64,000 nucleotides of DNA from Paraburkholderia bannensis NBRC 103871 (GTDB lineage: Bacteria; Pseudomonadota; Gammaproteobacteria; Burkholderiales; Burkholderiaceae), in NCBI RefSeq assembly GCF_000685015.1, contig NZ_BAYA01000006.1, positions 372,001 through 436,000 on the forward strand, written 5' to 3'. Positions 16,295-28,463 of the stretch are shown in pieces. Numbering within the stretch: the stretch's first letter is position 1; every line of letters starts with the position of its first letter. Both the position numbers and the translations under genes were made by a program. The notes under the pieces are model-generated. The model was given only the letters and a program-made list of their open reading frames with translations. It had not been told where the DNA came from and did not search any database.

Positions 16295-18637
16295 CTACGC
16301 CTTCAGATACTGCTCGCGCGCGCCGAGCCAGCGATTGAGGTGCTGCGTGACCACGTGCGGATACTCGTGCAGCAGGCGTTCGGCGGCTTCGCGGGCCGGC
16401 TCGATCAGCCATGCGTCGTTTTCAAGGTTCGCGAAACGCAGCATCGCCGCGCCCGACTGGCGCGCGCCGAGGAACTCGCCGGGGCCACGAATTTCCAGGT
16501 CCCGGCGGGCGATCTCGAAGCCGTCGGTGGTTTCGCGCATGGTCTGCAGACGCTGGCGCCCGGTCAGCGAGAGCGGCCCGGTGTAAAGCAGCAGGCACAC
16601 CGACGCCGCCGTGCCGCGCCCCACCCGCCCGCGCAACTGGTGCAACTGCGCGAGGCCGAAGCGCTCGGCGTGCTCGATCACCATGAGCGACGCGTTGGGC
16701 ACGTCCACGCCCACTTCGATCACCGTGGTCGCCACCAGCAACTGCACTTCGTTGCGCGAGAACGCGTCCATCACGGCCGCCTTGTCCGCCGATGCGAGCC
16801 GCCCGTGCACGAGGCCGACGGACAGCTCCGGCAGCGCGGCCACCAGCGTCTCGTAGGTCTCCACGGCGGTCTGCAGTTGCAGCGTCTCGCTTTCCTCGAT
16901 CAGCGGGCACACCCAGTACACCTGCCGCCCCGTCAGCGCTGCCGCACGCACTCGCGCGATCACTTCCTCGCGGCGCGCATCGGAGACGAGCTTGGTGAGA
17001 ATCGGCGTGCGGCCTGGCGGCAGTTCGTCGATGGTGGAGACTTCGAGATCCGCGTAGTAGGTCATCGCGAGCGTGCGCGGGATCGGCGTCGCCGTCATCA
17101 TCAGCTGATGCGGCTGGAACTCGCGCGCGGCGTCGTCGGGCGACTTCGCGTTTTGCGCCTTGGCGCGCAGCGCGAGCCGCTGCTCGACGCCAAAGCGATG
17201 CTGCTCGTCGACGATCACGAGGCCAAGCCGCGCGAATTCCACGGCGTCCTGAATAATCGCGTGCGTGCCGATCACGAGCTTCGCCGTGCCGAGCGCCGCG
17301 GCTTCCAGCGCAGCGCGCTTTTCCTTGGCCTTGAGGCTGCCCGAGAGCCACGCCACCTGCACGCCCAGCGGCTCTAGCCAGCCGCGCAGTTTGCGCGCGT
17401 GCTGCTCCGCGAGGATTTCGGTGGGCGCCATGAGCGCGGCCTGATAACCGGCGTCGATGGCCTGCGCGGCGGCGAGCGCGGCCACCACGGTCTTGCCCGC
17501 GCCCACATCGCCTTGCAGCAGACGCTGCATCGGGTGCGGCGCTTCCAGGTCCTGCGCGATCTCGCCGACCACGCGCTCCTGCGCATTCGTGAGCTTGAAC
17601 GGCAGCGCTTCGCGCAGGCGCGCGAGCAGCGTCTCTTCGCTCTTGCGGCCCGCAACATGACGCGCCATCGCGGGGGCGGCGCGCGTGCGGCGCTCCTCGT
17701 GCGCGCGCTTGAGCGATAGCTGCTGCGCGAGCAGCTCGTCGAATTTGATGCGCGTCCAGGCGGGATGCGTGCCGTCGATCAGCTCGTTTTGATCGGCGTT
17801 GATGGGCGGGTGGTGCAGCGTCTTCACCGCATCCATGAGGCCTGGCACGTTGAGCGGCGCGAGGAATTCCTGCGCGATGGGCTCGGGCAGCAGTTCGGGC
17901 AGATGCGCGCGCGAGAGCGCGTTGTCGATGGCCTTGCGCAGATACGCCTGGCTCACGCCCGCCGTCGACGGATAGACCGGCGTGAGCGCCTGCGGCAACG
18001 GCGCATCGCCTTCGACGACCTTCACGGCCGGGTGCACCATCTCCATGCCGAAGAAGCCGCCGCGCACGTCGCCGCGCACGCGCAGGCGCTTGCCCACTGC
18101 CATTTGCGCGACCTGCGAGCCGTAGAAGTTCAGAAAGCGCAGATGCAGTTCGTCGCCGTTGTGGTCGCGCAGCTTGACGACCAGCTGCCGACGCGGGCGA
18201 TAGGCGACTTCGTTGTCGAACACCACGCCTTCGGTCTGCTCGACGCCGCCGGGCAGCAACTCGCCAATGGGCGTGAGCGTGGTTTCGTCCTCGTAGCGCA
18301 TCGGCAGATGCAGCACGAGGTCGATGGCGCTCTTCAGGCCCAGTTTGGCCAGGCGGTCGGCGGTCTTGGTGAGCTTGGGCTTGTCCTTGTCGTCCGCCTT
18401 TTCAGCGGTTTTTTCAGCGGCTTTCTTTGCGCTCGCACGCTTGCGCGGCACTTTCGCTTGCGGCGCGGCGTCGTGCGCTTCTGCGTGCGCTCCTGCGTTC
18501 ATTTCGGCGTTCATTTCGGCGCGCGCGTCCGGCTGAGTGTCATCCCGCGCTTCATCGCGCGTTTCGTCCCGCATTTCGTCATCAGGGACGCTCGCGGGAT
18601 CGGATTCGGCAATCATTCGGCTAACGGACGAGGGCAT
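16295..18637 (-). CDS. recG: ATP-dependent DNA helicase RecG
   Basis: RecG remodels stalled replication forks and branch-migrates Holliday junctions. The protein has a wedge/OB domain (HLPMRYED...[10 protein letters not shown]) and helicase motifs: Walker [16 protein letters not shown], the [11 protein letters not shown] box, [12 protein letters not shown], and the motif-VI-type QLRGRVGRG. The C-terminal block ERLGL-like region is present as [14 protein letters not shown]. At 780 residues from the chosen ATG (18637) it is longer than E. coli RecG (693). The extra part is an N-terminal Asp/Glu/Arg/Ala-rich low-complexity tail of roughly 80 residues followed by a Lys/Ala-rich linker. A later ATG (18616) is an alternative start. 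Confidence 0.96.
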   Translation of the reverse strand: MPSSVSRMIAESDPASVPDDEMRDETRDEARDDTQPDARAEMNAEMNAGAHAEAHDAAPQAKVPRKRASAKKAAEKTAEKADDKDKPKLTKTADRLAKLGLKSAIDLVLHLPMRYEDETTLTPIGELLPGGVEQTEGVVFDNEVAYRPRRQLVVKLRDHNGDELHLRFLNFYGSQVAQMAVGKRLRVRGDVRGGFFGMEMVHPAVKVVEGDAPLPQALTPVYPSTAGVSQAYLRKAIDNALSRAHLPELLPEPIAQEFLAPLNVPGLMDAVKTLHHPPINADQNELIDGTHPAWTRIKFDELLAQQLSLKRAHEERRTRAAPAMARHVAGRKSEETLLARLREALPFKLTNAQERVVGEIAQDLEAPHPMQRLLQGDVGAGKTVVAALAAAQAIDAGYQAALMAPTEILAEQHARKLRGWLEPLGVQVAWLSGSLKAKEKRAALEAAALGTAKLVIGTHAIIQDAVEFARLGLVIVDEQHRFGVEQRLALRAKAQNAKSPDDAAREFQPHQLMMTATPIPRTLAMTYYADLEVSTIDELPPGRTPILTKLVSDARREEVIARVRAAALTGRQVYWVCPLIEESETLQLQTAVETYETLVAALPELSVGLVHGRLASADKAAVMDAFSRNEVQLLVATTVIEVGVDVPNASLMVIEHAERFGLAQLHQLRGRVGRGTAASVCLLLYTGPLSLTGRQRLQTMRETTDGFEIARRDLEIRGPGEFLGARQSGAAMLRFANLENDAWLIEPAREAAERLLHEYPHVVTQHLNRWLGAREQYLKA

Positions 18638-18887
18638 TGGCTGCTTCACAAGTACAATATCGGCTTTCCGGCATGGCGCGGCACGTCCGCGCATCGGCCT
18701 GCTGGTGTCGATGCACCCGTCAGGCCGGTTCCGCAATCATACTTGCTCGCTTCGCCCGAGCGGGCATCCAGGCCGTTTTTGGGGCGCAACCGTCCGGCGT
18801 TTGCGGACGCCCACGCTCATCACGCGCCCGCGCCGCCCGCCAGTCGCCGCGCCGTATCGTCGGCGCCTTACCGTTTTATCAGGCCGT

Positions 18888-21268
<2,381 letters not shown>

Positions 21269-21581
21269 GCCCAGGGAGCCCAGGCAATGGGGATCGAGGT
21301 GCGCGCCGGCAAGCTTTAGAAGCTTTCCGATGGCGCACCACCGCTAAAGCCGTCACACTTTACAATTGCCTTTCGCGACGACCCTGCGTCATACGCGGCT
21401 GACCGTCGAGGGCTGCGCCCGCCTCGCCCGCACAAGCGGGCAAAGCAGGGGCGATGCGGCTAACAGCTTGATCGGGAAGCCTATTTGACGCCATCGTCGC
21501 GTTAGTTGCCGGTGGTAGAATAACCGGCTCGCTTTTGATCGTATCTTTGATCGTACCGATCGTATAAACGGAGAGACCAAC
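21269..21581 (+). other. tgt-yajC intergenic region with candidate promoters
   Basis: The 313-bp gap holds two -10-like boxes, TACAAT (21361-21366) and TAGAAT (21516-21521). Three copies of GATCGTA (21537, 21549, 21558) lie immediately before the yajC start. No small gene or terminator with a T-tract is evident. The secretion genes therefore probably have their own promoter rather than depending on tgt. Confidence 0.4.
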
Positions 21582-21914
21582 GTGTCGTTATCGTTAATTT
21601 CGAATGCCTTCGCAGCACCCGCAGCAGGCGGCGCAGAATCGAGCCTCATGAGCTTCCTGCCGCTGATCCTGATGTTCGCCGTGCTGTACTTCATCATGAT
21701 CCGTCCGCAGATGAAGCGTCAGAAGGAACACCGCAATATGCTCGCCGCCATGGCCAAGGGCGACGAAGTCATTATCAGCGGCGGCATCGTCGGCAAGGTC
21801 ACCAAGGTCAATGAAGCCTATGTGGGCGTCGAAATCGCCGACGGCACGGAAGTCACCGTGCAGAAGTCGTCGGTTACGACCATCCTGCCGAAGGGCACGA
21901 TCAAGTCGCTGTAA
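21582..21914 (+). CDS. yajC: Preprotein translocase accessory subunit YajC
   Basis: YajC is a small inner-membrane protein that associates with SecDF. The 110-residue product has an N-terminal membrane helix (SFLPLILMFAVLYFIMIRPQ) and the family signature RPQMKRQKEHRNMLAAMAKGDEVI. A C-terminal cytoplasmic domain has GGIVGKVTKV and VTVQKSSVTTILPKGT. The start is GTG at 21582, with ggagag 8-13 bp upstream. It is 153 bp upstream of secD. Confidence 0.96.
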   Translation: MSLSLISNAFAAPAAGGAESSLMSFLPLILMFAVLYFIMIRPQMKRQKEHRNMLAAMAKGDEVIISGGIVGKVTKVNEAYVGVEIADGTEVTVQKSSVTTILPKGTIKSL

Positions 21915-22067
21915 GCGCGAGACGATCGATCACTTCAGGCCGCGGCTAACCCTGCGGCCTTGCGCGTCCGGCCCGGCCCCTGATTGCACCCACAGCGGGC
22001 GGCACGAAGGCCTCGCCGGACGCGCGCGCATCGAGATGGCAACTCCCCTCCCCCGTTGGGCCAACCA

Positions 22068-24125
22068 ATGAACCGTTATCCCCTCTGGAAATATGTCGTG
22101 ATGGTCGTGGCGCTCGCCATCGGCCTCGTGTACACATTGCCCAATTTCTTCGGCGAAGCGCCCGCGGTCCAGGTGTCGAGCGGTAAAGCCACCGTGAAGC
22201 TGGACTCCGGCACGCTCGCACAGGTCGAGGCAGCGGTTGCTGCCGCCAGCATCAAGGCCGACGACGTCACCTTCGACAACTCGTCGATGAACGCGAATAT
22301 CCGCGTGCGCGTGGCCGATACGGACACCCAGCTGCGTCTGAAGGACGCGCTGAACCATGCGCTGAACGCCGACCCGACCGATCCGCAGTACATCGTCGCG
22401 CTGAACCTGCAAAGCGCCTCGCCGCGCTGGCTGACGGCGCTGCACGCACTGCCGATGTACCTCGGTCTGGACCTGCGCGGCGGCGTGCACTTCCTGCTCC
22501 AGGTGGACATGAACGGCGCGCTCAACAAGAAGCTCGATTCCGATGCTTCGGACGCCCGCTCGCTCCTGCGCGACAAGAATATCCGTGACGGCGGCGTGAA
22601 CCGCGTCGGCCAGACGGTGGTGATCAATTTCGCCGATCCGTCGGTTGCCAGCGCTGCGCTCCAGACGCTGTCGGGCACGCGCGGCATCGGCGAGCTGACG
22701 TGGGCGACGCAGAACAATCCTGAAGGCGGCGTGCAGCTGGTTGGCTCGTTCACGCCGGCGGTCAAGAAGGCCGTGCAGGACGCCGCGCTCAAGCAGAACA
22801 TCACGACGCTGCACAACCGCGTGAACGAACTGGGCGTGTCCGAGCCCGTGATCCAGCAGCAAGGCGACGACCGCATCGTGGTCGAACTGCCGGGCGTGCA
22901 GGACACCGCGAAGGCGAAGGACATCATCGGCCGTACCGCGACGCTCGAAGCGCGCCTCGCCGATCCGAACGGTCTGCATCCGAATCCGGGCGACCCCGTG
23001 CCGCCGGGCGACGAGCTCTTCACGCAAGGCAACGCCGCGCCGGTGCTGCTGCGCAAGCAGGTGATCTTCACCGGCGACCGCATCATCGACGCGTCGGCGG
23101 GCTTTGACGAACACCAGCGTCCGTCGGTCAACATCCGTCTGGACTCGGCCGGTGGCCGCGCAGTGGGCCAAGTCTCGCGCGACAACATCGGCAAGCCGAT
23201 GGCCATGGTGCTGTTCGAAAAGGGCAAGGGCGAAGTGCTGACGGTGGCGACGATCCAGTCGGAACTGGGCGACCGCTTCCAGATCACGGGCCAGCCCACG
23301 CCGCAAGCCGCCACCGATCTCGCGCTGCTGCTGCGCGCCGGTTCGCTCGCCGCGCCGATGGACATCATAGAAGAACGCACGGTCGGCCCGAGCCTCGGCG
23401 CGGACAACATCCGCAAGGGCTTTGACTCGGTGGTGTATGGCTTTGCCGCCATCGCCGTGTTCATGCTCGCGTACTACATGCTGTTCGGCCTGATCTCGAT
23501 GATCGGCCTGTCGGTGAACCTGCTGCTGCTCGTGGCCGTGCTGTCGATGATGCAGGCCACGCTGACGCTGCCGGGTATCGCCGCTATCGCGCTCGCGCTC
23601 GGTATGGCGATCGACGCGAACGTGCTGATCAACGAGCGTGTGCGTGAAGAACTGCGCAACGGCGCGCCGCCGCAACTGGCCATCCAGAACGGCTACGCGC
23701 ACGCCTGGGCGACGATTCTCGACTCGAACGTGACCACGCTCATCGCCGGTCTCGCCCTGCTCGCGTTTGGTTCGGGCCCGGTGCGCGGCTTTGCGATCGT
23801 GCACTGTATCGGCATTCTCACGTCGATGTTCTCGGCGGTGTTCTTCTCGCGCGGTCTCGTGAACCTCTGGTACGGCGGCAAGAAGAAGCTCAAGTCGCTG
23901 GCCGTCGGTCAGGTCTGGCGTCCGGAACCGGAAACGGCTGGCGCCCCTGCGCTGAGCGCCGAAGACACGGACACCGACACGGGCCGTGCGCTCGCCTCGA
24001 ACGCAGCCAGCGCAGCGAAGCGTCAGGCCGCGAAGGCCGGCGCCAAGGGCGGCGCGCGCGCGAAGCCGACGGTTCGCCGCCGGAACGACCCCAGCAGCCC
24101 CGACAACACCGGTTCGTCCCGCTGA
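22068..24125 (+). CDS. secD: Protein translocase subunit SecD
   Basis: SecD with SecF uses the proton motive force to pull exported proteins through SecYEG. The 685-residue protein has an N-terminal membrane helix (KYVVMVVALAIGLVYTLP), a long periplasmic region with LGLDLRGGVHFLLQVD and LHNRVNELGVSEPVIQQQG, and a C-terminal five-helix RND domain with PGIAAIALALGMAIDANVLI. The ATG at 22068 gives the family start MNRYPLWKYVV. The tail (about residues 620-685) is a low-complexity Ala/Arg/Thr-rich extension absent from E. coli SecD. secF begins 15 bp downstream. Confidence 0.97.
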   Translation: MNRYPLWKYVVMVVALAIGLVYTLPNFFGEAPAVQVSSGKATVKLDSGTLAQVEAAVAAASIKADDVTFDNSSMNANIRVRVADTDTQLRLKDALNHALNADPTDPQYIVALNLQSASPRWLTALHALPMYLGLDLRGGVHFLLQVDMNGALNKKLDSDASDARSLLRDKNIRDGGVNRVGQTVVINFADPSVASAALQTLSGTRGIGELTWATQNNPEGGVQLVGSFTPAVKKAVQDAALKQNITTLHNRVNELGVSEPVIQQQGDDRIVVELPGVQDTAKAKDIIGRTATLEARLADPNGLHPNPGDPVPPGDELFTQGNAAPVLLRKQVIFTGDRIIDASAGFDEHQRPSVNIRLDSAGGRAVGQVSRDNIGKPMAMVLFEKGKGEVLTVATIQSELGDRFQITGQPTPQAATDLALLLRAGSLAAPMDIIEERTVGPSLGADNIRKGFDSVVYGFAAIAVFMLAYYMLFGLISMIGLSVNLLLLVAVLSMMQATLTLPGIAAIALALGMAIDANVLINERVREELRNGAPPQLAIQNGYAHAWATILDSNVTTLIAGLALLAFGSGPVRGFAIVHCIGILTSMFSAVFFSRGLVNLWYGGKKKLKSLAVGQVWRPEPETAGAPALSAEDTDTDTGRALASNAASAAKRQAAKAGAKGGARAKPTVRRRNDPSSPDNTGSSR

Positions 24126-24140
24126 TACGGAGACTAGAAA

Positions 24141-25091
24141 ATGGAATTTTTCCGCATCCGCAAGGACATCCCGTTCATGAAGCACGCGTTGATCTTCAAC
24201 GCGATCTCCTTCATTACGTTCATCGCGGCGGTGTTCTTCCTGTTCCACCGCGGCCTGCACCTGTCGATTGAGTTCACGGGCGGCACGGTCATCGAAGTGC
24301 AGTATCCGCAGGCGGTGCCGCTCGAACCCGTGCGCGACTCGCTCGGCAAGATCGGCTACGGCGATGCCCAGGTGCAGAACTTCGGCACCTCGCGCGACGT
24401 GCTGATCCGCCTGCCGATCAAGCAGGGGCTTTCGTCGGCGCAGCAGAGCGACCAGGTGATGAACACGCTCAAGACCGACAATCCGCAAGTGCAGTTGCAG
24501 CGCGTGGAATTCGTCGGCCCGCAGGTGGGCAAGGAACTCGCCACCGACGGCCTGCTCGCGCTCGCCTGCGTGGTGGCGGGCATCATCATCTACCTGTCGT
24601 TCCGCTTCGAGTGGAAATACGCCGTCGCCGGCGTGATCGCCAACCTGCACGACGTGGTGATCATTCTGGGCTTCTTCGCGTTCTTCCAGTGGGAGTTCTC
24701 GCTGTCCGTGCTCGCGGCGGTGCTCGCCGTGCTCGGCTACTCGGTCAACGAGTCGGTCGTTATCTTCGACCGGATCCGCGAGACCTTCCGGCGCGAGCGC
24801 AAGATGAGCGTCGTCGAAGTCATCAACCACGCGATCACGAGCACGATGTCGCGAACCATCATCACCCACGGCTGTACGGAAATGATGGTGCTGTCGATGT
24901 TCTTCTTCGGCGGCCCGACGCTGCACTACTTCGCACTGGCGCTGACGGTGGGTATCCTGTTCGGCATCTACTCGTCGGTGTTCGTGGCGGCCTCGCTGTC
25001 GATGTGGCTCGGCGTGAAGCGCGAAGACCTCATCAAGGACAAGAAGGACAAGATCGACCCGAACGATCCGAACGCAGGCGCACAGGTTTAA
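24141..25091 (+). CDS. secF: Protein translocase subunit SecF
   Basis: SecF is the partner of SecD in the inner membrane. The 316-residue product has six predicted membrane helices, the periplasmic signature SIEFTGGTVIEVQYP, and the cytosolic-side motif LGYSVNESVVIFDRIRE with MSRTIITH. It is 15 bp downstream of secD and is followed by a strong terminator, so yajC-secD-secF is likely one transcription unit. Confidence 0.97.
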   Translation: MEFFRIRKDIPFMKHALIFNAISFITFIAAVFFLFHRGLHLSIEFTGGTVIEVQYPQAVPLEPVRDSLGKIGYGDAQVQNFGTSRDVLIRLPIKQGLSSAQQSDQVMNTLKTDNPQVQLQRVEFVGPQVGKELATDGLLALACVVAGIIIYLSFRFEWKYAVAGVIANLHDVVIILGFFAFFQWEFSLSVLAAVLAVLGYSVNESVVIFDRIRETFRRERKMSVVEVINHAITSTMSRTIITHGCTEMMVLSMFFFGGPTLHYFALALTVGILFGIYSSVFVAASLSMWLGVKREDLIKDKKDKIDPNDPNAGAQV

Positions 25092-25115
25092 ACGCCTGGC
25101 CTTCGTCGAATGGCA

Positions 25116-25147
25116 AAGCCCCGCGAATGTCGCGGGGCTTTTTTTTC
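25116..25147 (+). terminator. Terminator of secF
   Basis: An 11-bp stem (aagccccgcga 25116-25126 with tcgcggggctt 25130-25140, loop atg) runs into eight T residues. It lies 24 bp after the secF stop. Confidence 0.9.
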
Positions 25148-25170
25148 GTCCCGATGCTGCGGGCGCAGGC

Positions 25171-25773
25171 TTACTGCTTGATGCCCTCGGCCTGGATATG
25201 CAGCTTCGTCTTCATGCTGAAGCCGTACTTCTTGCCCATGTCCATGCCGAAGTCGTCGCGATTGAACTCGGCTTCGGCTTCTACGCCGCAGACTTCGCGC
25301 TTGAGCATCGGATGCGGCATGCACTTGAACGAATCGATCTCCAGCTTCAGCGGCTTCGTCACGCCATGCAGCGTGAGCGTGCCCACCACTTCTTTCGGCG
25401 TGTCGCCGTCGAACACGATCTGCGTGCCCTTGTAGGTCGCAGTGGGAAACTTCGCGACGTCGAAGAATTCATCGCTGCGCAGATGCTTGTCGAGTTCGGT
25501 ATTGCCGGTCTGCACCGATGCCGGATCGATGCTCACGTCGACCGTGCCGGTCTTGCCTGCACGGTCGAGCGTGACCGTGCCCGTGGTCTTCGTGAACTTG
25601 CCGCGCCAGACTGAGAGCCCGGCGAAGTGATCGGCTTCGAAGCTCGGGTACGTGTGGTTGGGATCGAGCTGGTAGGTGTCGGCGGCCTGCGCCATCGACG
25701 GGGCGAACGATGCGGCGACCGACAGCGCGGCGGCCCCGGCGGTCATGACGCTTCTCAACACAAGATGGTTCAA
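25171..25773 (-). CDS. YceI-family periplasmic protein (first of two)
   Basis: YceI proteins are lipocalin-like barrels that bind polyprenyl or isoprenoid lipids in the periplasm; the cellular role is unresolved. The 200-residue product has a signal peptide (hydrophobic 7-25, likely cut after AQA at residue 30). It has the family pattern [19 protein letters not shown] at the start of the mature part and [16 protein letters not shown] in the centre. A cysteine pair ([21 protein letters not shown]) could form a disulfide. It lies 66 bp downstream of a second, more divergent yceI gene on the same strand. Confidence 0.92.
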   Translation of the reverse strand: MNHLVLRSVMTAGAAALSVAASFAPSMAQAADTYQLDPNHTYPSFEADHFAGLSVWRGKFTKTTGTVTLDRAGKTGTVDVSIDPASVQTGNTELDKHLRSDEFFDVAKFPTATYKGTQIVFDGDTPKEVVGTLTLHGVTKPLKLEIDSFKCMPHPMLKREVCGVEAEAEFNRDDFGMDMGKKYGFSMKTKLHIQAEGIKQ

Positions 25774-25839
25774 GTACGCCTCCTTGCTTCGCTACGTGGT
25801 GGTGATGAGGACAACGCGAGGAAAATCGCGAAGAAAACG

Positions 25840-26454
25840 CTATCGCGCCGCATGCTGCACCGCGACGACGATGTGAAACTTGATCAGCACTTCGTCCGCG
25901 ACCTTCGACGTGTCTTTCCACTCGCCCGTGCCGATGCCAAACAACAGTCGATTGACCGGCAAGGTGCCGTCGAAGGTCTGCGTCGCACCCTGCTGCGTGA
26001 GCACGACGGGCACGGCGACGCTTTCCGTATGGCCCTTGATCGTCAGGTTGCCGCTCACGCTGTACTGATTCGGCGCGGTCGCCGCGACGCCCGTCGAGAC
26101 GAACGTGGCCTGCGGATACGTCTTCGCGTCGAACCACGCGGGGCCGCGCACCGAGTCGTTATAGGTCGAATCTCCCAGATCGTAGCTGCCGGTGTCCACC
26201 GTCAGGCGCGCCGTGCCGCCGTCGGGTCTGGCCGGATCGAAGTCGATATGCGCGTCGAACTTCGTGAAACTGCCCTCCACCGACACGCCCAGCTGACGCG
26301 AAATCGCCACCAGCGTGCTTTTGCCCGTGTCGAGTTGCGCCCACGCAATGCCCATCGTACCCACCGTAGCCACGGTGCCCGCCGCCAGCGCGGCAAACGC
26401 CGCGCACGCGATGCTGGCCGATTTCGCCAGCCTGAGCCTGGTTCCTGCTTTCAT
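25840..26454 (-). CDS. YceI-family periplasmic protein (second of two)
   Basis: The 204-residue product has an N-terminal signal sequence (MKAGTRLRLAKSASIACAAF..., probable cut after AWA near residue 39). A YceI barrel follows: LGVSVEGSFTKFDAHIDFDP, SYDLGDSTYNDSVRGPAWFD, VSGNLTIKGHTESVAVPV, LLFGIGTGEWKDTSKVADEV. The absence of a classical Tyr-x-Leu-Asp start and the AWF box resemble the cytochrome-b561-associated subgroup, although no cytochrome gene is next to it. ATG 26454 was preferred to ATG 26460 because gggg lies 6 bp upstream. The gene and its neighbour at 25171 are likely co-transcribed. Confidence 0.88.
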   Translation of the reverse strand: MKAGTRLRLAKSASIACAAFAALAAGTVATVGTMGIAWAQLDTGKSTLVAISRQLGVSVEGSFTKFDAHIDFDPARPDGGTARLTVDTGSYDLGDSTYNDSVRGPAWFDAKTYPQATFVSTGVAATAPNQYSVSGNLTIKGHTESVAVPVVLTQQGATQTFDGTLPVNRLLFGIGTGEWKDTSKVADEVLIKFHIVVAVQHAAR

Positions 26455-26848
26455 GACCATCCCCGAGCCGGGCGCGTGGTACGTCGGCGCGCGCCCCCGC
26501 CCGCGAGGGTGCGCTTGAGGCGAGCCCGACAAACGGCCGCCCAAAGCACAAAGATAACCGAACGGCTGCAAACGAGCACAAGCCGCCGCAGGCCGTGAAG
26601 CCTGGCGGAATTTCGCGCGCGTATTTGCGCTAACCGGCTTGGCCTGCCGGACTCGCATACGCCGGTGCGGCAAACATGGCACACTCCACGACCCGTCGAG
26701 CAGCCACGGTGCTGGCGTCGCAAACGCGTGCCGCTTTCTGGCTTTGGTAACATGGCCGCCAAGGCCGCCGCAGGCCCGTTTGAAGCCACCGCGCAGCCGC
26801 GCCGGCGCTGCTCGTCCCCGTTCACGTCGTTTTGCGTCATCCGACCGC
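26455..26848. other. 394-bp divergent gap between the yceI pair and pqiA
   Basis: This region must hold the promoters of both the leftward yceI pair and the rightward pqi operon. I see no convincing -35/-10 pair, repeat or small gene in it. Both flanking frames stay open far into it (to 26862 on minus, 26639 on plus), but those extensions have no family similarity. Confidence 0.4.
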
Positions 26849-27745
26849 ATGGCCCCGGACAATCTGATCGCGTGTCACGAATGCGACGCGCTCTACCGCA
26901 AGCCTCGCCTCCTTGGGCGACAGTCCGCGCGTTGTTCGCGCTGCGGCGGCACCCTCTATCAGAGCAGCTCGGCACAACTCGACCGCATCTGCGCGATGAC
27001 GGTCGCCGCGCTCGTCACGTTCATCATCGCCCAGTCGTTTCCTATCATCGAGCTCGACGCCAATGGCATCACGTCCGAGTCGAGCCTGTTTGGCGCGCTC
27101 GTGGTGCTGTGGAACGAGGACATGCAGATCGTCGCGGTGATGGTCTTCTGCGCAACCATCCTCTTTCCGCTCACCGAAATGGTGGCGCTGCTCTACGTCC
27201 TCCTGCCGATCCGGCGCGGCTTCATTCCGCCGGGCTTTAACCAGGTGCTGCGCGCGATCCAGTTCGTGCGGCCCTGGGGGATGCTCGAAGTCTTCATGCT
27301 GGGCGTGCTCATCACCATCGTGAAGATGGTGAGCCTCGCGCGCGTGATTCCGGAGACGGCGCTGTTCGCGTTCGCCGTGCTCACGCTGATGTTCACCGTC
27401 GTGGTGACGTTCGATTCGCGCACGCTCTGGGATATCGCCGACGCGCTGCGCGCGGGCGCTCGCCAGGCGCGCCATCCGGGGCACGGCGGATCAGGCGCGG
27501 CCGGCGGCAGTCCCGCCGGGCCGGACATCGACCCTGAAGGCCTGCTCGACCCGGGCGTGCCGCCCACGCTCGGCGGCCCGGAAGCCGTTGCGTCCGTCGA
27601 TCCGGCAGCCGACCCTGCAGTCGATCCGGCAGCCAATCACTCCATCGATCACCCCATCGGCGAACCCGAGATCCGCGACCCCTCATTGCCGCAGCCGCGG
27701 CCAAAACCCGGTGCGCCGGATGCACCCGGCTGGACTCCGCGATGA
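26849..27745 (+). CDS. pqiA: PqiA-type intermembrane transport membrane protein (first half)
   Basis: PqiA proteins are inner-membrane partners of the PqiB MCE lipid-transport tunnel. The 298-residue protein has an N-terminal zinc ribbon (Cys9-x2-Cys12 in ACHECD and Cys29-x2-Cys32 in RCSRCGG). Four membrane segments follow, with SFPIIELDANG and the FNQVLRAIQFVRPWGMLEVFML block conserved in PqiA. The C-terminus is a roughly 80-residue Pro/Ala/Asp-rich low-complexity tail. Single-chain E. coli PqiA has two such units; here they are separate genes. ATG 26849 is the family start (MAPDNLIACHEC). Confidence 0.93.
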   Translation: MAPDNLIACHECDALYRKPRLLGRQSARCSRCGGTLYQSSSAQLDRICAMTVAALVTFIIAQSFPIIELDANGITSESSLFGALVVLWNEDMQIVAVMVFCATILFPLTEMVALLYVLLPIRRGFIPPGFNQVLRAIQFVRPWGMLEVFMLGVLITIVKMVSLARVIPETALFAFAVLTLMFTVVVTFDSRTLWDIADALRAGARQARHPGHGGSGAAGGSPAGPDIDPEGLLDPGVPPTLGGPEAVASVDPAADPAVDPAANHSIDHPIGEPEIRDPSLPQPRPKPGAPDAPGWTPR

Positions 27746-27782
27746 AGCGCGCGCTGAAAACCCCGCGTAGCGAGGCAACCCG

Positions 27783-28463
27783 ATGAAATACGTCACCGCC
27801 ACCGACGCCGGCCTCATTTCCTGCCACGCCTGCGGCCATCTGCAGGCGCGCGCGCGTCCCAAAGCCGGCCAGGCGCATCAGCGCTGCGGACGCTGCAACT
27901 CGCCGCTGCATCTGCGCCACCCGGACAGCCTCATGCGCACCTGGGCGCTGCTGATCGCGGCGGCGCTGCTCTACATCCCGGCGAACCTGCTGCCGGTCAT
28001 GCACACGGCCTCGCTCGTCGGCGACGAGGACGACACCATCATGAGCGGCGTGGTCTACTTCTGGACCTCGGGCGACGCGCCGCTCGCGGTGATCGTCTTC
28101 ATCGCCAGTATTCTCGTGCCGATGCTCAAGCTCACCGTCATCGCGCTGCTGTGCATCACCTCGCAGCGCCGCTCCACATGGCGGCCGATCGAGCGCTCGA
28201 AGCTCTACCGGCTGGTCGAATTCATCGGCCGCTGGTCGATGCTGGACATCTTCGTAGTGACGCTGACCGTCGCGCTGGTACGCTTCCAGTCGCTTGCAGT
28301 GATTACGGCGGGGCCCGGCGCGATCGCCTTCGGCTCGGTCGTGATCCTGACGATGATGGCGTCGATGCAGTTCGACCCGCGCCTCATCTGGGATCCGGTG
28401 GACGAAGACAAACATCAACAGCAGCACCCCACGCAACACTCTCAGGATCGCCCCCATGAATAG
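27783..28463 (+). CDS. pqiA: PqiA-type intermembrane transport membrane protein (second half)
   Basis: A second PqiA unit of 226 residues. It has a zinc ribbon (Cys14-x2-Cys17 in SCHACG, Cys35-x2-Cys38 in RCGRCN) followed by four membrane segments. LLYIPANLLPVM and KLYRLVEFIGRWSMLDIFVV are the conserved PqiA blocks. It lies 37 bp after the first pqiA and its last 8 bases overlap the start of pqiB at 28456. Translational coupling and assembly as one complex are therefore likely. The C-terminal tail is His/Gln-rich (DEDKHQQQHPTQHSQ). Confidence 0.93.
   Translation: MKYVTATDAGLISCHACGHLQARARPKAGQAHQRCGRCNSPLHLRHPDSLMRTWALLIAAALLYIPANLLPVMHTASLVGDEDDTIMSGVVYFWTSGDAPLAVIVFIASILVPMLKLTVIALLCITSQRRSTWRPIERSKLYRLVEFIGRWSMLDIFVVTLTVALVRFQSLAVITAGPGAIAFGSVVILTMMASMQFDPRLIWDPVDEDKHQQQHPTQHSQDRPHE

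Noticed and set aside
21930..24926. A 998-codon minus-strand frame opposite secD/secF
   Set aside because: Antisense shadow of secD and secF, His/Arg/Asp-rich with no recognisable domain or initiation site.
26639..26848. N-terminal extension of the first pqiA frame
   Set aside because: The 70 extra residues are Arg/Pro-rich and unlike PqiA. The ATG at 26849 begins exactly at the conserved zinc ribbon.
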